From contig JAHDID010000055.1 of the NCBI GenBank assembly GCA_020630975.1, forward strand, positions 1 to 38,319: a stretch of 38,319 nucleotides of DNA, read 5' to 3'. Position numbers and translations under genes: made by a program. Under the pieces are notes generated by a model, which had not been told where the DNA came from, searched no databases, and saw nothing but the letters and a program-made list of their open reading frames with translations. The stretch comes from Verrucomicrobiota bacterium. GTDB taxonomy: Bacteria > Verrucomicrobiota > Verrucomicrobiia > Verrucomicrobiales > DEV007. Positions 24,492 to 32,468 of this stretch are shown in pieces. The stretch's first letter is position 1. Every line of letters starts with the position of its first letter.

Positions 24492-24845
24492 CTACCGACT
24501 ACGAAACGGAAACCAAAACGAAATCGCACCACCTAGAGCCGCCATCACATGCGTGAGCGGCTTTAGTGTTGCCAGCTCTCCGATAAAGTAAAACAACGAC
24601 TTATCCTTAACGAATGGGAAATAGTGCCACTCCGTCAGATAAACTGCTACGACACCTAACAAACCGAATACAATCGGCAAAACAATCGAGCGATGTCCTT
24701 TCCCGAGCAAAGCCCCAAACCCTAACAACGCACCAGGTAATAAGACGGAATACAAACCCTGGCGAGCCAACCAGCCTGTCCCGAAAAAACCTAAAGTGAC
24801 ACCTATCGCGGCTCCGATGATTGCTAATAACTTTTTCATTCTCAT
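24492..24845 (-). CDS. Small integral membrane protein of unknown function
   Basis: I chose the ATG at 24845 (117 aa); the frame extends to a TTG at 24866 that would overlap the upstream stop, and an ATG at 24839 is another candidate. Four hydrophobic helices are visible: LLAIIGAAIGVTLGFFGTG, YSVLLPGALLGFGALLG, SIVLPIVFGLLGVVAVYLTEW and LTHVMAALGGAISFWFPF. A charged loop (FPFVKDKSLFYFI) lies between the last two. I do not recognise a named family. It begins 17 bp after the zinc-ribbon gene and probably forms a short transcription unit with it and the VOC gene. Confidence 0.75.
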   Translation of the reverse strand: MRMKKLLAIIGAAIGVTLGFFGTGWLARQGLYSVLLPGALLGFGALLGKGHRSIVLPIVFGLLGVVAVYLTEWHYFPFVKDKSLFYFIGELATLKPLTHVMAALGGAISFWFPFRSR

Positions 24846-24862
24846 GCCTATGCAAGACCGAT

Positions 24863-25426
24863 TCAACTTCGCTTACGCCACTTCTTCAATCGCTTCTGAA
24901 TCACCTTATCAATTTTCTTAAATGAGTCCCATGTATCAGGGACGTGATATGAAGAGGGCAATTTCTTACAGAGGGTTTTATCGTAGTCTGCAATATATTT
25001 CGCATCTTCTGCAAAATAATATTCTAAAGCAAAAGCATTCCCTTCACTATCCAAATCCTCTTCTGTAAATTTTTCATCACAAGCTTCAATCAGCCATGCA
25101 CCAGGGGTAATCTCCCGATTCCGAAGAAGATCAAGATACTTTGACAACTCCCTCAAATGTAACGACCCAGCCATACCAGCGAGGACACAGGATGCAACAA
25201 ACATTCCTATATGAGTAGCTCCTGAAGAATCTGGCAATTCGGAAGGAAAATCTCCGCCATAGTGCCATTTGGCATCATCATATTTACCGGTAAAAACCTG
25301 ATCCAACGGCGGGCTATCTGCGGCCTTAGCTCGCATCTTACACTGCCCACACAAACCATCATTATGCTTCGCAGTTACCTCTAATATCTGATTATCACAA
25401 GTAATGCATTTTATACGCTCACCCAT
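24863..25426 (-). CDS. Zinc-ribbon protein with DUF7832-like domain
   Basis: The product of 187 aa opens with a four-Cys zinc ribbon (CITC at about residues 8-11 and CGQC at 26-29). The central part has the signature AKWHYGGDFPSELPDSSGATHIGMFVAS (residues about 52-79), which I recognise from DUF7832-type proteins of unknown function; they sometimes occur beside SMI1-like immunity genes. The C-terminus is basic (QKRLKKWRKRS). The gene is noticeably more AT-rich than its neighbours, which fits horizontal acquisition. It starts 58 bp from the hisH stop and is not obviously part of the his genes. Confidence 0.65.
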   Translation of the reverse strand: MGERIKCITCDNQILEVTAKHNDGLCGQCKMRAKAADSPPLDQVFTGKYDDAKWHYGGDFPSELPDSSGATHIGMFVASCVLAGMAGSLHLRELSKYLDLLRNREITPGAWLIEACDEKFTEEDLDSEGNAFALEYYFAEDAKYIADYDKTLCKKLPSSYHVPDTWDSFKKIDKVIQKRLKKWRKRS

Positions 25427-25484
25427 ATAGTTAAAAAATGACTCCAGTTCTATTCTCTAAAATTGCATACCCTTATTCAGAATC

Positions 25485-26102
25485 CTACGCCAAGAAATTT
25501 CGAATCAACTGAAGCCCCGCATCCTGACTTCTCTCAGGGTGAAACTGACCCGCGAAGACATTGCCACTAGCGACGCTGGATGTGAAATCGCTGCCGTAAT
25601 TCGTCAGCGAGTGGACGATGCTCTTGTCGGCTGGCTGGGGATAAAAAGAGTGCACGAAGTAAAGATACAAAGGATCGACCACATCGGCCCAGATCGGGTG
25701 ACTGCGGTCGGCCGGCTTCACCTCATTCCACCCCATGTGCGGCACCTTCAGTCCACTACCAGCGGGAAAGCGAACGACCTCGCCCTCGAAAAAGCCAAGC
25801 CCCTTAGTCCCTGGTGACTCGGCCGATTGCTCGAAGAGCACCTGATAGCCGAGACAGATCCCAAAGAAAGGTCGATCCGCGCGCAACCACTCCAGAATCG
25901 GCTCGCGCAGACGCTGCGCATCGATGTGCTCGATGCAGTCGCCAAATGAACCCACACCAGGAAAGATAAGCCGATCGATGCCATCCAGATCACCGGGCTG
26001 CGAGACCAGCTCGCCTGTGGTGCCGATGTGGCTCAGGGTGTTTAGGACATTCTGCAGATTGCCACCGCCGTAGTCGATCACTCCGATTCGCTCTGTGCTC
26101 AT
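25485..26102 (-). CDS. hisH: Imidazole glycerol phosphate synthase, glutaminase subunit HisH
   Basis: HisH hydrolyses glutamine and channels ammonia to HisF in histidine biosynthesis. The ATG at 26102 gives 205 aa, the normal length, and starts directly with the family's first strand (IGVIDYGGGNLQNVLN). The class I glutaminase triad is visible: the nucleophile Cys83 in GICLGYQ, and His188 and Glu190 in GQFHPERSQ. The oxyanion segment PGVGSFGDC (48-56) is also present. An upstream in-frame extension to 26288 covers repeat DNA and is rejected. hisB lies upstream on the same strand but is separated by about 490 bp of repeats. No hisF or hisA is next to it here. Confidence 0.96.
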   Translation of the reverse strand: MSTERIGVIDYGGGNLQNVLNTLSHIGTTGELVSQPGDLDGIDRLIFPGVGSFGDCIEHIDAQRLREPILEWLRADRPFFGICLGYQVLFEQSAESPGTKGLGFFEGEVVRFPAGSGLKVPHMGWNEVKPADRSHPIWADVVDPLYLYFVHSFYPQPADKSIVHSLTNYGSDFTSSVASGNVFAGQFHPERSQDAGLQLIRNFLA

Positions 26103-26143
26103 AGTAGGTTGGTAGGATTGGTAAAATTCAGTTTGGCGGGACT

Positions 26144-26177
26144 GTACCCTATTCAATGAAAATTGTACCCTATTGAA
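26144..26177 (-). repeat. Two-copy array of the 21-bp-phased repeat upstream of hisH (locus 2 of 3)
   Basis: GTACCCTATTCAA (26144-26156) and GTACCCTATTGAA (26165-26177) are spaced exactly 21 bp apart. Read on the minus strand they give the same TTGAATAGGGTAC core as loci 1 and 3. They lie about 40 bp before the hisH start and could affect its expression. Confidence 0.85.
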
Positions 26178-26230
26178 TCGGGAAATTTTTGCGTGAAACG
26201 GAGCTCGAAAGCAGGCTCGTAGCACCATCT

Positions 26231-26515
26231 CGTAGCTGAATTCCCCAGAATTCAGCCCGCAGAGCCTCACGAGATCTCCCCACGCCAATGCCTTGCCCCA
26301 TCAGGCTCCGAATTGGGATCTTCCGCTACGCTTCGCCTCTCACCCCGTAGCTGAATTCCCCAGAATTCAAACCACAGAGCCTCCCGGATCCACCCACGCC
26401 AATGCCTTGCCCCCCTCAAGCTTCGAAACTCGGAAGATTGGGATCTTCCGCTACGCTTCACTTCTCACCCCGTAGCTGAATTCCCCAGAATTCAGACCAC
26501 AGAGCCTCACGAGAT
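26231..26515. repeat. Tandem REP-like repeat, two full units and a partial third
   Basis: A unit starting CGTAGCTGAATTCCCCAGAA begins at 26231, 26346 and 26471, so the periods are 115 and 125 bp. Each unit opens with a perfect 8-bp palindrome (CTGAATTC, CCCA, GAATTCAG; one arm base differs in copy 2). It then contains CACGCCAATGCCTTGCCCC and TTGGGATCTTCCGCTACGCTTC. The 10-bp length difference in unit 2 creates a further perfect hairpin, CGGAAGAT-TGGG-ATCTTCCG (26431-26450). The third copy stops after about 45 bp. The look is of intergenic repetitive palindromic elements, not a gene. Confidence 0.85.
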
Positions 26516-26595
26516 ACTCCAGTCTCTCCCTGCCCTTCGGGAAGAGCTGATTGATGATTACCGATTAGTGAGTTTTGATTTTTGAATAAGCTCCA

Positions 26596-27192
26596 CTACA
26601 GCACTTCCTTCGTACTCGGAATCTGATCGGCGATACGAGGATCGATCTGAGTCGCGGTATCCACGCACCGCGCCAGCCCCTTAAATAACCCCTCAGCCAT
26701 GTGATGCGGATCTCGTCCACGGATGATCTCGGCATGCAGATTGATCAGTGCATTAAAGGCGAAAGCCCGTAGAAACTCCTCGACCAGAGTAAAATTGAAG
26801 TGGCCACCGATATTGGGCACACCCTCGGGCCCAATGTACTCGATGAATGGACGCCCGCTGAAATCCAACGCCACACTCACCAAGGTCTCATCCATAGGAA
26901 ACTGACCGGAACCATAGCGATAGATCCCTTTCTTATCGCCTAGAGCCCCTTTAAAAGCCTGCCCTAGAGCTATGCCGACATCTTCCACTGTGTGGTGACA
27001 ATCGACCTCCAGATCGCCCTTGCAGCGCACCTTCAGATCGAACCGACCATGCCTGGCAAACAGCGTCAGCATGTGGTCAAAAAAGCCGACACCGGTATCG
27101 ATATCTGCACTTCCCTGACCATCCACGGTCAGAGAAAGCTCGATCTGGGTCTCGGCGGTGTCACGCTGGATGTCAAAGGCTCTGGTTTTCAT
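26596..27192 (-). CDS. hisB: Imidazoleglycerol-phosphate dehydratase HisB
   Basis: HisB dehydrates imidazole glycerol phosphate to imidazole acetol phosphate in histidine biosynthesis. The 198-aa product is the monofunctional form, without the phosphatase domain found in enterobacteria. Family motifs are all present: DTGVGFFDHMLTLFARHGRF, the metal-binding DCHHTVEDVGIALG, MDETLVSVALDFSGRP, and the second metal motif GRDPHHMAEGLFKGLARC. The manganese-ligand histidines and glutamates look intact. The gene precedes hisH on the same strand with a repeat-filled gap. It is divergent from the pseudokinase-Sel1 gene, and the region between them contains a long inverted repeat. Confidence 0.97.
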   Translation of the reverse strand: MKTRAFDIQRDTAETQIELSLTVDGQGSADIDTGVGFFDHMLTLFARHGRFDLKVRCKGDLEVDCHHTVEDVGIALGQAFKGALGDKKGIYRYGSGQFPMDETLVSVALDFSGRPFIEYIGPEGVPNIGGHFNFTLVEEFLRAFAFNALINLHAEIIRGRDPHHMAEGLFKGLARCVDTATQIDPRIADQIPSTKEVL

Positions 27193-27285
27193 AAAATTAC
27201 GCCGAAATAGGCTGATCTGATTTTTCTGACTTTCGGCCAGATTTTATCTCTGGTACATTACCGTGGTTAGGCGTTTAGAAAAGGT

Positions 27286-27358
27286 CTAGCCCGCATTTCT
27301 CAAACAAAATCTACTACGACTTGCTGTGCTCGGTTTTGTATGAGAAATGCGGTTCTAG
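27286..27358. repeat. Long inverted repeat (hairpin) between hisB and the pseudokinase-Sel1 gene
   Basis: CCGCATTTCTCA (27291-27302) is the exact reverse complement of TGAGAAATGCGG (27341-27352). After one mismatched base the arms continue with ACAAAA and TTTTGT, so 18 of 19 positions pair around a 24-nt loop. CTAG flanks both sides (27286-27289 and 27355-27358). It ends about 70 bp before the chosen start of the next gene. Confidence 0.85.
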
Positions 27359-27429
27359 CCCTGCCATTTTTTCGCCCTCCCACATTCAGACCTTTTACCC
27401 ACTCACTCTCAGACCACTTGCCACACTAT

Positions 27430-30400
27430 ATGAGCGACATGAAAATCGCTGACTTCGATCGATTTCGATTCTTCCGCGATGCAGACCACAACGTCGTATC
27501 CCTGGATGCACAGGCCTCGCGCGAGCTATTGATCCCAGTCTACGACTGCACGACACTACGCATCGCCAGGCTCCACTTATTCGAGGGAACCGCTTCCGAC
27601 GAGGCCTGCAAAGAGGCATTCGAGACAGAGATGGAGCTACTCTCCAGCGATACCCACCGCTGTATCTCCAAACCGACAGCCCATGGCGAGGACGATAATG
27701 AACTCTACTACGTGAACGCACTGCTAGACGGCGAGCCCCTGCGCGACTACATCTCCCGCGTCGGCGCCATGTCGCCTCCTGCAGCTGCCCAGCTGATGCT
27801 GCCACTCATCGACCTCATCCAGACCTCCAGCGTCGAGCTACCTCTCAGCGTCCTCCGGCTAAACACTCGCAGCCTCCAAGTGGTGCGCGACTCGCAGTCG
27901 AATCTACCCGGCCTAGTGGTCACCGAGTTCTCCGCCTGGACACGCCCCGAGGCTCCCAGTGTGGAGCATGGGCCCGAGTACTTTCTAGCGCAGATCTACC
28001 TCTGTCTGCTCGGTGGTATCCCCGAACGCGATTTCACCACCGAGAATCTGCCTCGCCAGACCGAGGGTATGGATGAGTCGCTGATCTCTGCCCTCACCCA
28101 GACATTCGATGCGGCTCCCGGCGACGCCGAGGATGATTTCTTCGACCAGCTCCACGCCCAGGCAGAGCTCTATACTGACGAGAAAAAGCCCATCCAGCTG
28201 CCACAGTCGACCATCCAGAAATACTTCCTCCGCGAGATCGAGCGCCTCCCCGATCCCGAGGCCTACGCCCCACTCAGCGATGAGGTGCAGCAGCGCCCCG
28301 CTCTGAGCTACGGTGTAGAAAGCCACCACGACGATCTGCCTAGCACGATCCACTATGTGCCCGGCGAGGCATCGATCCCACGCGAAGCCTGGCTACTGCA
28401 GCACTGGCAGGCGATCGATCGCGCCCCGCAGAATCTACCCAACCAGCTAGCAGTCTACGAGCACAGCGCACACCCTGCGCTGGCCGTGGTCGAGGAGGAG
28501 CGACCCTCTGGCGTCCACCTCCGCCGCCTGATTCACGAGACCGGCACACTCGACACCCAGCACTCGCTGAAACTCGCCAACCGCCTCCAGACCAGCCTAG
28601 AAGGCCTCGAGAGCCGCACCGGTGCGCCTCCTGTCTGGTGGGTACCTGTGCAGAATATTTATCTAAACTTCGGTAGCACCGACATCGACATCTATCGCAA
28701 AGCTGTCGCCGATGAGGGCCCCGACTTCTGGAGCCGACTGCCAGTGCGCATGCGCCTGCACCAGACCATGCAGAATCTGCTCGAGGGCTTTGACCTACCA
28801 GAGTCGATCCGCAGCCTAGCCATCGAGCAGGACAATAAAAATCCCCACATCCGCCGCGCCGCAGTCATCCTGCCGGCCTTAGGCCTGTGCCTGACCGGTA
28901 AAAAATTTCACTGGGACCAGCCATTCTCTTTAGAGGGTGTGCAGAGCGATCTGGGTAAAACCATCGACCGGCTCAGACTGCACGTCGTAGAGTCGCCCGA
29001 CAAACTGCCTCACGATTTTCTCACCGATTTCGACCAATTCACCTCCATCGACGAAGCGACCACCGAGGAGCCAAACGACGCCAAGGAATCCGCCGAGAAA
29101 ACACCAGCTACCCAGCCAGAACCAAAACAGGAAGAGCCAGCCCCTGCTCCAGAAGCACCCCAAACCAATCCGATAGCAGCAGCCGCAGCAGCCACGCAGT
29201 CAGCTCCGAAACAAAAGGCAGAGGCAGAGCCAAACCAACCAGCGGAGCCTGAGACTGCAAAAGTCGAAGAGAAAACCACCGACGAAAAAGCCAACGAAGA
29301 AACTGCCCAAGAGGAAACCACCTCTAGCAAAGACAAGACAAAGCAAAACACAGAGGAGAAAGACCCCAACTACTCTTTCCTCGATCCTCGACATGAGGGA
29401 CGAGACTTTCAGGATACGACTGGCGACGATGAGGTGACGGCTGATGAAAAGACCATCACAGAGGAGTCCAAAGCCTATCAGCCCGGCATCACCCACAATC
29501 CCATAGCCGTCGGTGTGGCCAAAGATGCACACGCCGAGAAAAAAGCCGAGCGCCAGGCCGCGAAAGAGAAGATCGAGCAAGAAAAGGAAGCCAAGCGCCA
29601 ACAGGTACGCGAGCGAATCGGCCTAGATCGGCCACGCAAACCCAAGCCCGTGGAGATCCGCCCGAAGCACAGTAAGCTACCCTGGGTGCTAGTCACCTTC
29701 TCCGCCATCATCGTCGCCTGTGGCGTGGGCTACCATTTCATCAACAATGCCAAGCACGCCGGTATCTACGAGATGGATGCTGGCTTTGAGCTGCCCGAGA
29801 CCCGATACGATACCATCGCCCCGCTGGTGAACCCTTTCACCAACTCGATCGAATCCAATCGTCCGAGCAAACCGGTGAGCCGTCCCAAAGATGCCAATGC
29901 CGTAGACACCGCATCAAGTCTGGCTCTAGCCAAAGAACGCCTCCTCCAGGACCGCTACTCCGAGGCAGTCGACCTAACCCTATGGGCCATCCAGCTCGAC
30001 GATAGCTCGGCCGATGCAGCAGCACTGCTAGAGAGCAGTCTGGTGAAATGGATCGAGTCCGGAAAGGCAGCCCCCTCTCGCACCGACGACACCTCCGCTG
30101 CGAGTGTACTGTCGGAGTACTACATCGCCGATCAGAGCAACCAAACCTCGCAAGGCCTCTACCTGCTGATGAAGTCCGTCGGCAAAGGCAATGTCGAAGC
30201 GATGCGTACACTCGGTCTCCTCTTTGGCCAGGGACGCCTCGTCCCAAAATCCAGCCTACTGGCAGAAAAATGGCTGAAATCCGCTGCTGATCGCGGCGAT
30301 CTCGACGCACATTTCTACTACGGCGAGAGCGCGACCTTTGGCACCCTAGTCGAGACCGGCCCCGCTGGCATGGACTACATCGAAAAAGCCGCCGCAGCTG

Positions 30401-30780
30401 GCCACGCCCGCTCCCTCTGCCTGCGGGGCTATTGTAGGCTCACTGGTAAGTACACTGATAAGAACGTGCAGTCTGGCTACGAAGACGTGGCCGCAGCAGC
30501 CGACAAAGGCTCTCTCATAGCCCTCCACCAGATGGGCCTCTGCCGAGGCAATGGCCTCGGCACCACCACCAATGCCAAAGCCGCCGCCAGCGCCTTCAAG
30601 ATGGCCGCCGAGCTCGGCCACGTGCCTGCGATGTATCGCTACGCGCAGTGCCGGATCTATGGAGTCGGCACTGAGAGAGTCTATGCCGACGGCGTGGCAT
30701 CGATGAAGCAAGCCGCCGAAGCCGGAGTGGAAGAAGCCAAAATCTGGTGCCGCGAGCAAGGTGTGGAGTTCGATGGATAA
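27430..30780 (+). CDS. Membrane protein with two pseudokinase-like domains and C-terminal Sel1-like repeats
   Basis: The ATG at 27430 gives 1116 aa; the frame from 27340 starts inside the inverted repeat and is rejected. Residues 1-250 read like a protein kinase without its catalytic residues: FETEMELLSSDTHRCI (64-79) as helix C, YYVNALLDGEPLRDYI (93-108) as the hinge, LSVLRLNTRSLQVV (139-152) in place of HRDLKxxNILL, and VVTEFSAW (163-170) in place of DFG. A second, similar domain spans about 300-455 (NLPNQLAVYEH, PSGVHLRRLI, VWWVPVQNIYLNFG). A Glu/Ala/Pro-rich segment (545-745) precedes a transmembrane helix (about 750-770). Outside the membrane are a TPR-like part and four or so Sel1-like repeats (about 915-1105, AxxxLGxxxxxG pattern). 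Signal relay or scaffolding is inferred. It is convergent with the next gene at 4 bp. Confidence 0.78.
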   Translation: MSDMKIADFDRFRFFRDADHNVVSLDAQASRELLIPVYDCTTLRIARLHLFEGTASDEACKEAFETEMELLSSDTHRCISKPTAHGEDDNELYYVNALLDGEPLRDYISRVGAMSPPAAAQLMLPLIDLIQTSSVELPLSVLRLNTRSLQVVRDSQSNLPGLVVTEFSAWTRPEAPSVEHGPEYFLAQIYLCLLGGIPERDFTTENLPRQTEGMDESLISALTQTFDAAPGDAEDDFFDQLHAQAELYTDEKKPIQLPQSTIQKYFLREIERLPDPEAYAPLSDEVQQRPALSYGVESHHDDLPSTIHYVPGEASIPREAWLLQHWQAIDRAPQNLPNQLAVYEHSAHPALAVVEEERPSGVHLRRLIHETGTLDTQHSLKLANRLQTSLEGLESRTGAPPVWWVPVQNIYLNFGSTDIDIYRKAVADEGPDFWSRLPVRMRLHQTMQNLLEGFDLPESIRSLAIEQDNKNPHIRRAAVILPALGLCLTGKKFHWDQPFSLEGVQSDLGKTIDRLRLHVVESPDKLPHDFLTDFDQFTSIDEATTEEPNDAKESAEKTPATQPEPKQEEPAPAPEAPQTNPIAAAAAATQSAPKQKAEAEPNQPAEPETAKVEEKTTDEKANEETAQEETTSSKDKTKQNTEEKDPNYSFLDPRHEGRDFQDTTGDDEVTADEKTITEESKAYQPGITHNPIAVGVAKDAHAEKKAERQAAKEKIEQEKEAKRQQVRERIGLDRPRKPKPVEIRPKHSKLPWVLVTFSAIIVACGVGYHFINNAKHAGIYEMDAGFELPETRYDTIAPLVNPFTNSIESNRPSKPVSRPKDANAVDTASSLALAKERLLQDRYSEAVDLTLWAIQLDDSSADAAALLESSLVKWIESGKAAPSRTDDTSAASVLSEYYIADQSNQTSQGLYLLMKSVGKGNVEAMRTLGLLFGQGRLVPKSSLLAEKWLKSAADRGDLDAHFYYGESATFGTLVETGPAGMDYIEKAAAAGHARSLCLRGYCRLTGKYTDKNVQSGYEDVAAAADKGSLIALHQMGLCRGNGLGTTTNAKAAASAFKMAAELGHVPAMYRYAQCRIYGVGTERVYADGVASMKQAAEAGVEEAKIWCREQGVEFDG

Positions 30781-30784
30781 GCGG

Positions 30785-31531
30785 CTACGATTTCACATCG
30801 TCCGGGGTGCCATCGATACCATCAGGCCCAGCGCTCCAGATAATGATGGAGTCGCCGTAAGTATCGGCCGCCCCCATACGGATGCGATAAGGCTTTCCCC
30901 ACGGATCCCAGAGAGTGATCGTAGGTGTGATGGTCATGGAATTGCGGGTGATCCCATTGGAGAAACCCTTTAGCGAAATGTGCGGACGAGCCCGCTTGGC
31001 CTCGAAAAACACAATATCCCTGGAGTTGACCTTGGTATAGGTCGACACCCCAGTCTCCTCCCCCATCAGGATAGCCATGATCGGCCCCCGAGTCAGCAGG
31101 CGATGCCCAGCTAGGCCCTCTTTGGGATAAGGAAAGTCCTCATAGGTCCGGTAGAATTCTCCAATCGCCTCCTCCAGCCGCAGGCTCATATCGCGAGCTG
31201 CCTCTTGGCGACCCGTAGCTAGCGACTCACCGACCTTTGGCACTAGCAGACTAATCCCGCCGAGGGTAGCCACCACCAGCACCGCCCACACCACACTCAG
31301 CCACCCCAGCACGATACCGATTTTGGCCAGTGTCACACCATTGTAGCGCGTGCTCGATTTGCGGATCCGAGCCAAGGTCCGATGCCCGACGATAATCGCA
31401 GGTATCCCTGCCAAAATCGAAAGTGGCAGCGTGCAGAGCCCCAAAACAAACGCGACATAAGCCGACCCTGTCGTAATAGCTGGAGGCGGAGCTTCTTTGA
31501 GCGGCGCGGGGAGATTCTGGGAATCAGTCAT
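30785..31531 (-). CDS. DUF4190 membrane domain fused to a pseudopilin/GspG-like C-terminal domain
   Basis: The product of 248 aa has a short Pro-rich N-terminus, then a DUF4190 domain (about 20-95): AYVAFVLGLCTLPLSILAGI, GHRTLARIRKS, and a second helix pair VTLAKIGIVLGWLSVVWAVL and VVATLGGISLLV. The C-terminal half (about 105-248) looks like the globular part of a type II secretion major pseudopilin. It has a helix with LEEAIGEFYRTYEDFP, LWDPWGKPYRIR, and the calcium-site ending SAGPDGIDGTPDD. Such fusions are common in Verrucomicrobia and Planctomycetes; function is unknown, and the protein should sit in the inner membrane with the pseudopilin part outside. Its 3' end lies 4 bp from that of the pseudokinase-Sel1 gene. 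Confidence 0.8.
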   Translation of the reverse strand: MTDSQNLPAPLKEAPPPAITTGSAYVAFVLGLCTLPLSILAGIPAIIVGHRTLARIRKSSTRYNGVTLAKIGIVLGWLSVVWAVLVVATLGGISLLVPKVGESLATGRQEAARDMSLRLEEAIGEFYRTYEDFPYPKEGLAGHRLLTRGPIMAILMGEETGVSTYTKVNSRDIVFFEAKRARPHISLKGFSNGITRNSMTITPTITLWDPWGKPYRIRMGAADTYGDSIIIWSAGPDGIDGTPDDVKS

Positions 31532-31634
31532 CGGTGAGATCTATCTTAGTCGATACTCGCCGATCTGGGCAACGACAAACCGACCAGTAGAACAGGCGAT
31601 TTGCTTATCACTGAATTTACCCATAGGTTACTTC

Positions 31635-31829
31635 ATGACGACGTTGTCTCCCAAACAACTCAAAGATCTGAACTTAAGGATTCAGAGTTTAACCGAAAGG
31701 GTAGCTAGCGGGAAAGATCCCGAACTCGCTCGGACAGTTGTCGAATCTATCGAGGATCGCGTTCTTCTGGAGCCCGCTCCTCAAAAAGGCTTTCCTGCCC
31801 CGGTGCTTGATGATGAGCCCAGCAAGTAA
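31635..31829 (+). CDS. Small protein, candidate antitoxin
   Basis: The product is 64 aa from the ATG at 31635. It is mostly one charged helix (LSPKQLKDLNLRIQSLTERV) followed by an acidic, probably flexible tail (LLEPAPQKGFPAPVLDDEPS). No DNA-binding motif is visible. Its last 17 bases overlap the start of the next gene, an ADP-ribosyltransferase-like protein, and this size, order and overlap are typical of an antitoxin preceding its toxin. The same frame runs back to 31497, but those residues do not continue the helix and cross a likely promoter. Confidence 0.6.
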   Translation: MTTLSPKQLKDLNLRIQSLTERVASGKDPELARTVVESIEDRVLLEPAPQKGFPAPVLDDEPSK

Positions 31830-32403
31830 TCTCTCTTATGTGCTAGGATACCACGGTTGTGACAAAGCGACTGCTGACTTTGTACTTTCTGGCGAGGGCC
31901 ATTTGTTGGCGAGTGAGAACGATTACGATTGGCTTGGCCATGGAATTTATTTTTGGGAAGATAACCCAACTAGGGCCAAGCAATGGGCAATCGAAAGAAT
32001 CAATATGCCCGGCTCTAAGATAAAAACGCCAGCCGTAGTCGGCGCTGTCATAGACTTAGGTTTTTGCTTTAGCTTGATGCGATCCGATCACTTAGAGGCA
32101 CTGAAATCGACTTTCACATTTTTGAGTGAATCCATACACACAAGAGGAGAGTCAATGCCTAAAAACCGTGGTGGCGAAGACTCCTTTCTTAGGGAGCTCG
32201 ATTGCGCAGTTATTCAGGCGCTTCACTCCGTTCTAAAAATAGAAGGCTTCACACCCATCGATTCCGTACGAGGAATGTTTCAAGAAGGACAAAAACTTTT
32301 TCCTGGCAGCTCGTTTCGCGAATCTAATCACATTCAAATCTGCGTTCGCAACCATGAATGCATCAAGGGTTATTTCAGACCAACCGATTTGGAAATAGAT
32401 TAG
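31813..32403 (+). CDS. ADP-ribosyltransferase (PARP-like)-fold protein, candidate toxin
   Basis: The product is 196 aa from the ATG at 31813 (another ATG lies one codon earlier). The N-terminal half has the signature YVLGYHGCDKATADFVLSG (H at about residue 14) and DYDWLGHGIYFWEDNPTRAK. These resemble the H and Y elements of PARP-type ADP-ribosyltransferases (LxHGT, then GxGIYFA). A later segment ESNHIQICVRN could supply the final catalytic acidic residue. I recognise this as a widespread uncharacterised family; no signal peptide or membrane span is present, so it acts in the cytoplasm. Overlap with the preceding 64-aa gene suggests translational coupling and a toxin-antitoxin arrangement. The pair is more AT-rich than its neighbours, as mobile modules often are. 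The function is inferred, not shown. Confidence 0.65.
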   Translation: MSPASNLSYVLGYHGCDKATADFVLSGEGHLLASENDYDWLGHGIYFWEDNPTRAKQWAIERINMPGSKIKTPAVVGAVIDLGFCFSLMRSDHLEALKSTFTFLSESIHTRGESMPKNRGGEDSFLRELDCAVIQALHSVLKIEGFTPIDSVRGMFQEGQKLFPGSSFRESNHIQICVRNHECIKGYFRPTDLEID

Positions 32404-32468
32404 TTAGATTAAGGAAGACTACAGCGGCAACACACAGTGCGCTCTAAACCTCAAACGAGCCCCTAGGC

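Noticed and set aside
26267-26461. A small protein gene on the minus strand
   Set aside because: The open frame is a translation of the repeat units and ends with them; there is no ribosome binding site or family match.
26144-26515. CRISPR-like array
   Set aside because: The 13-bp core with 8-bp spacers, and the 115-125 bp units with conserved interiors, do not fit CRISPR repeats of about 23-50 bp with unique spacers of similar length, and no cas gene is present.
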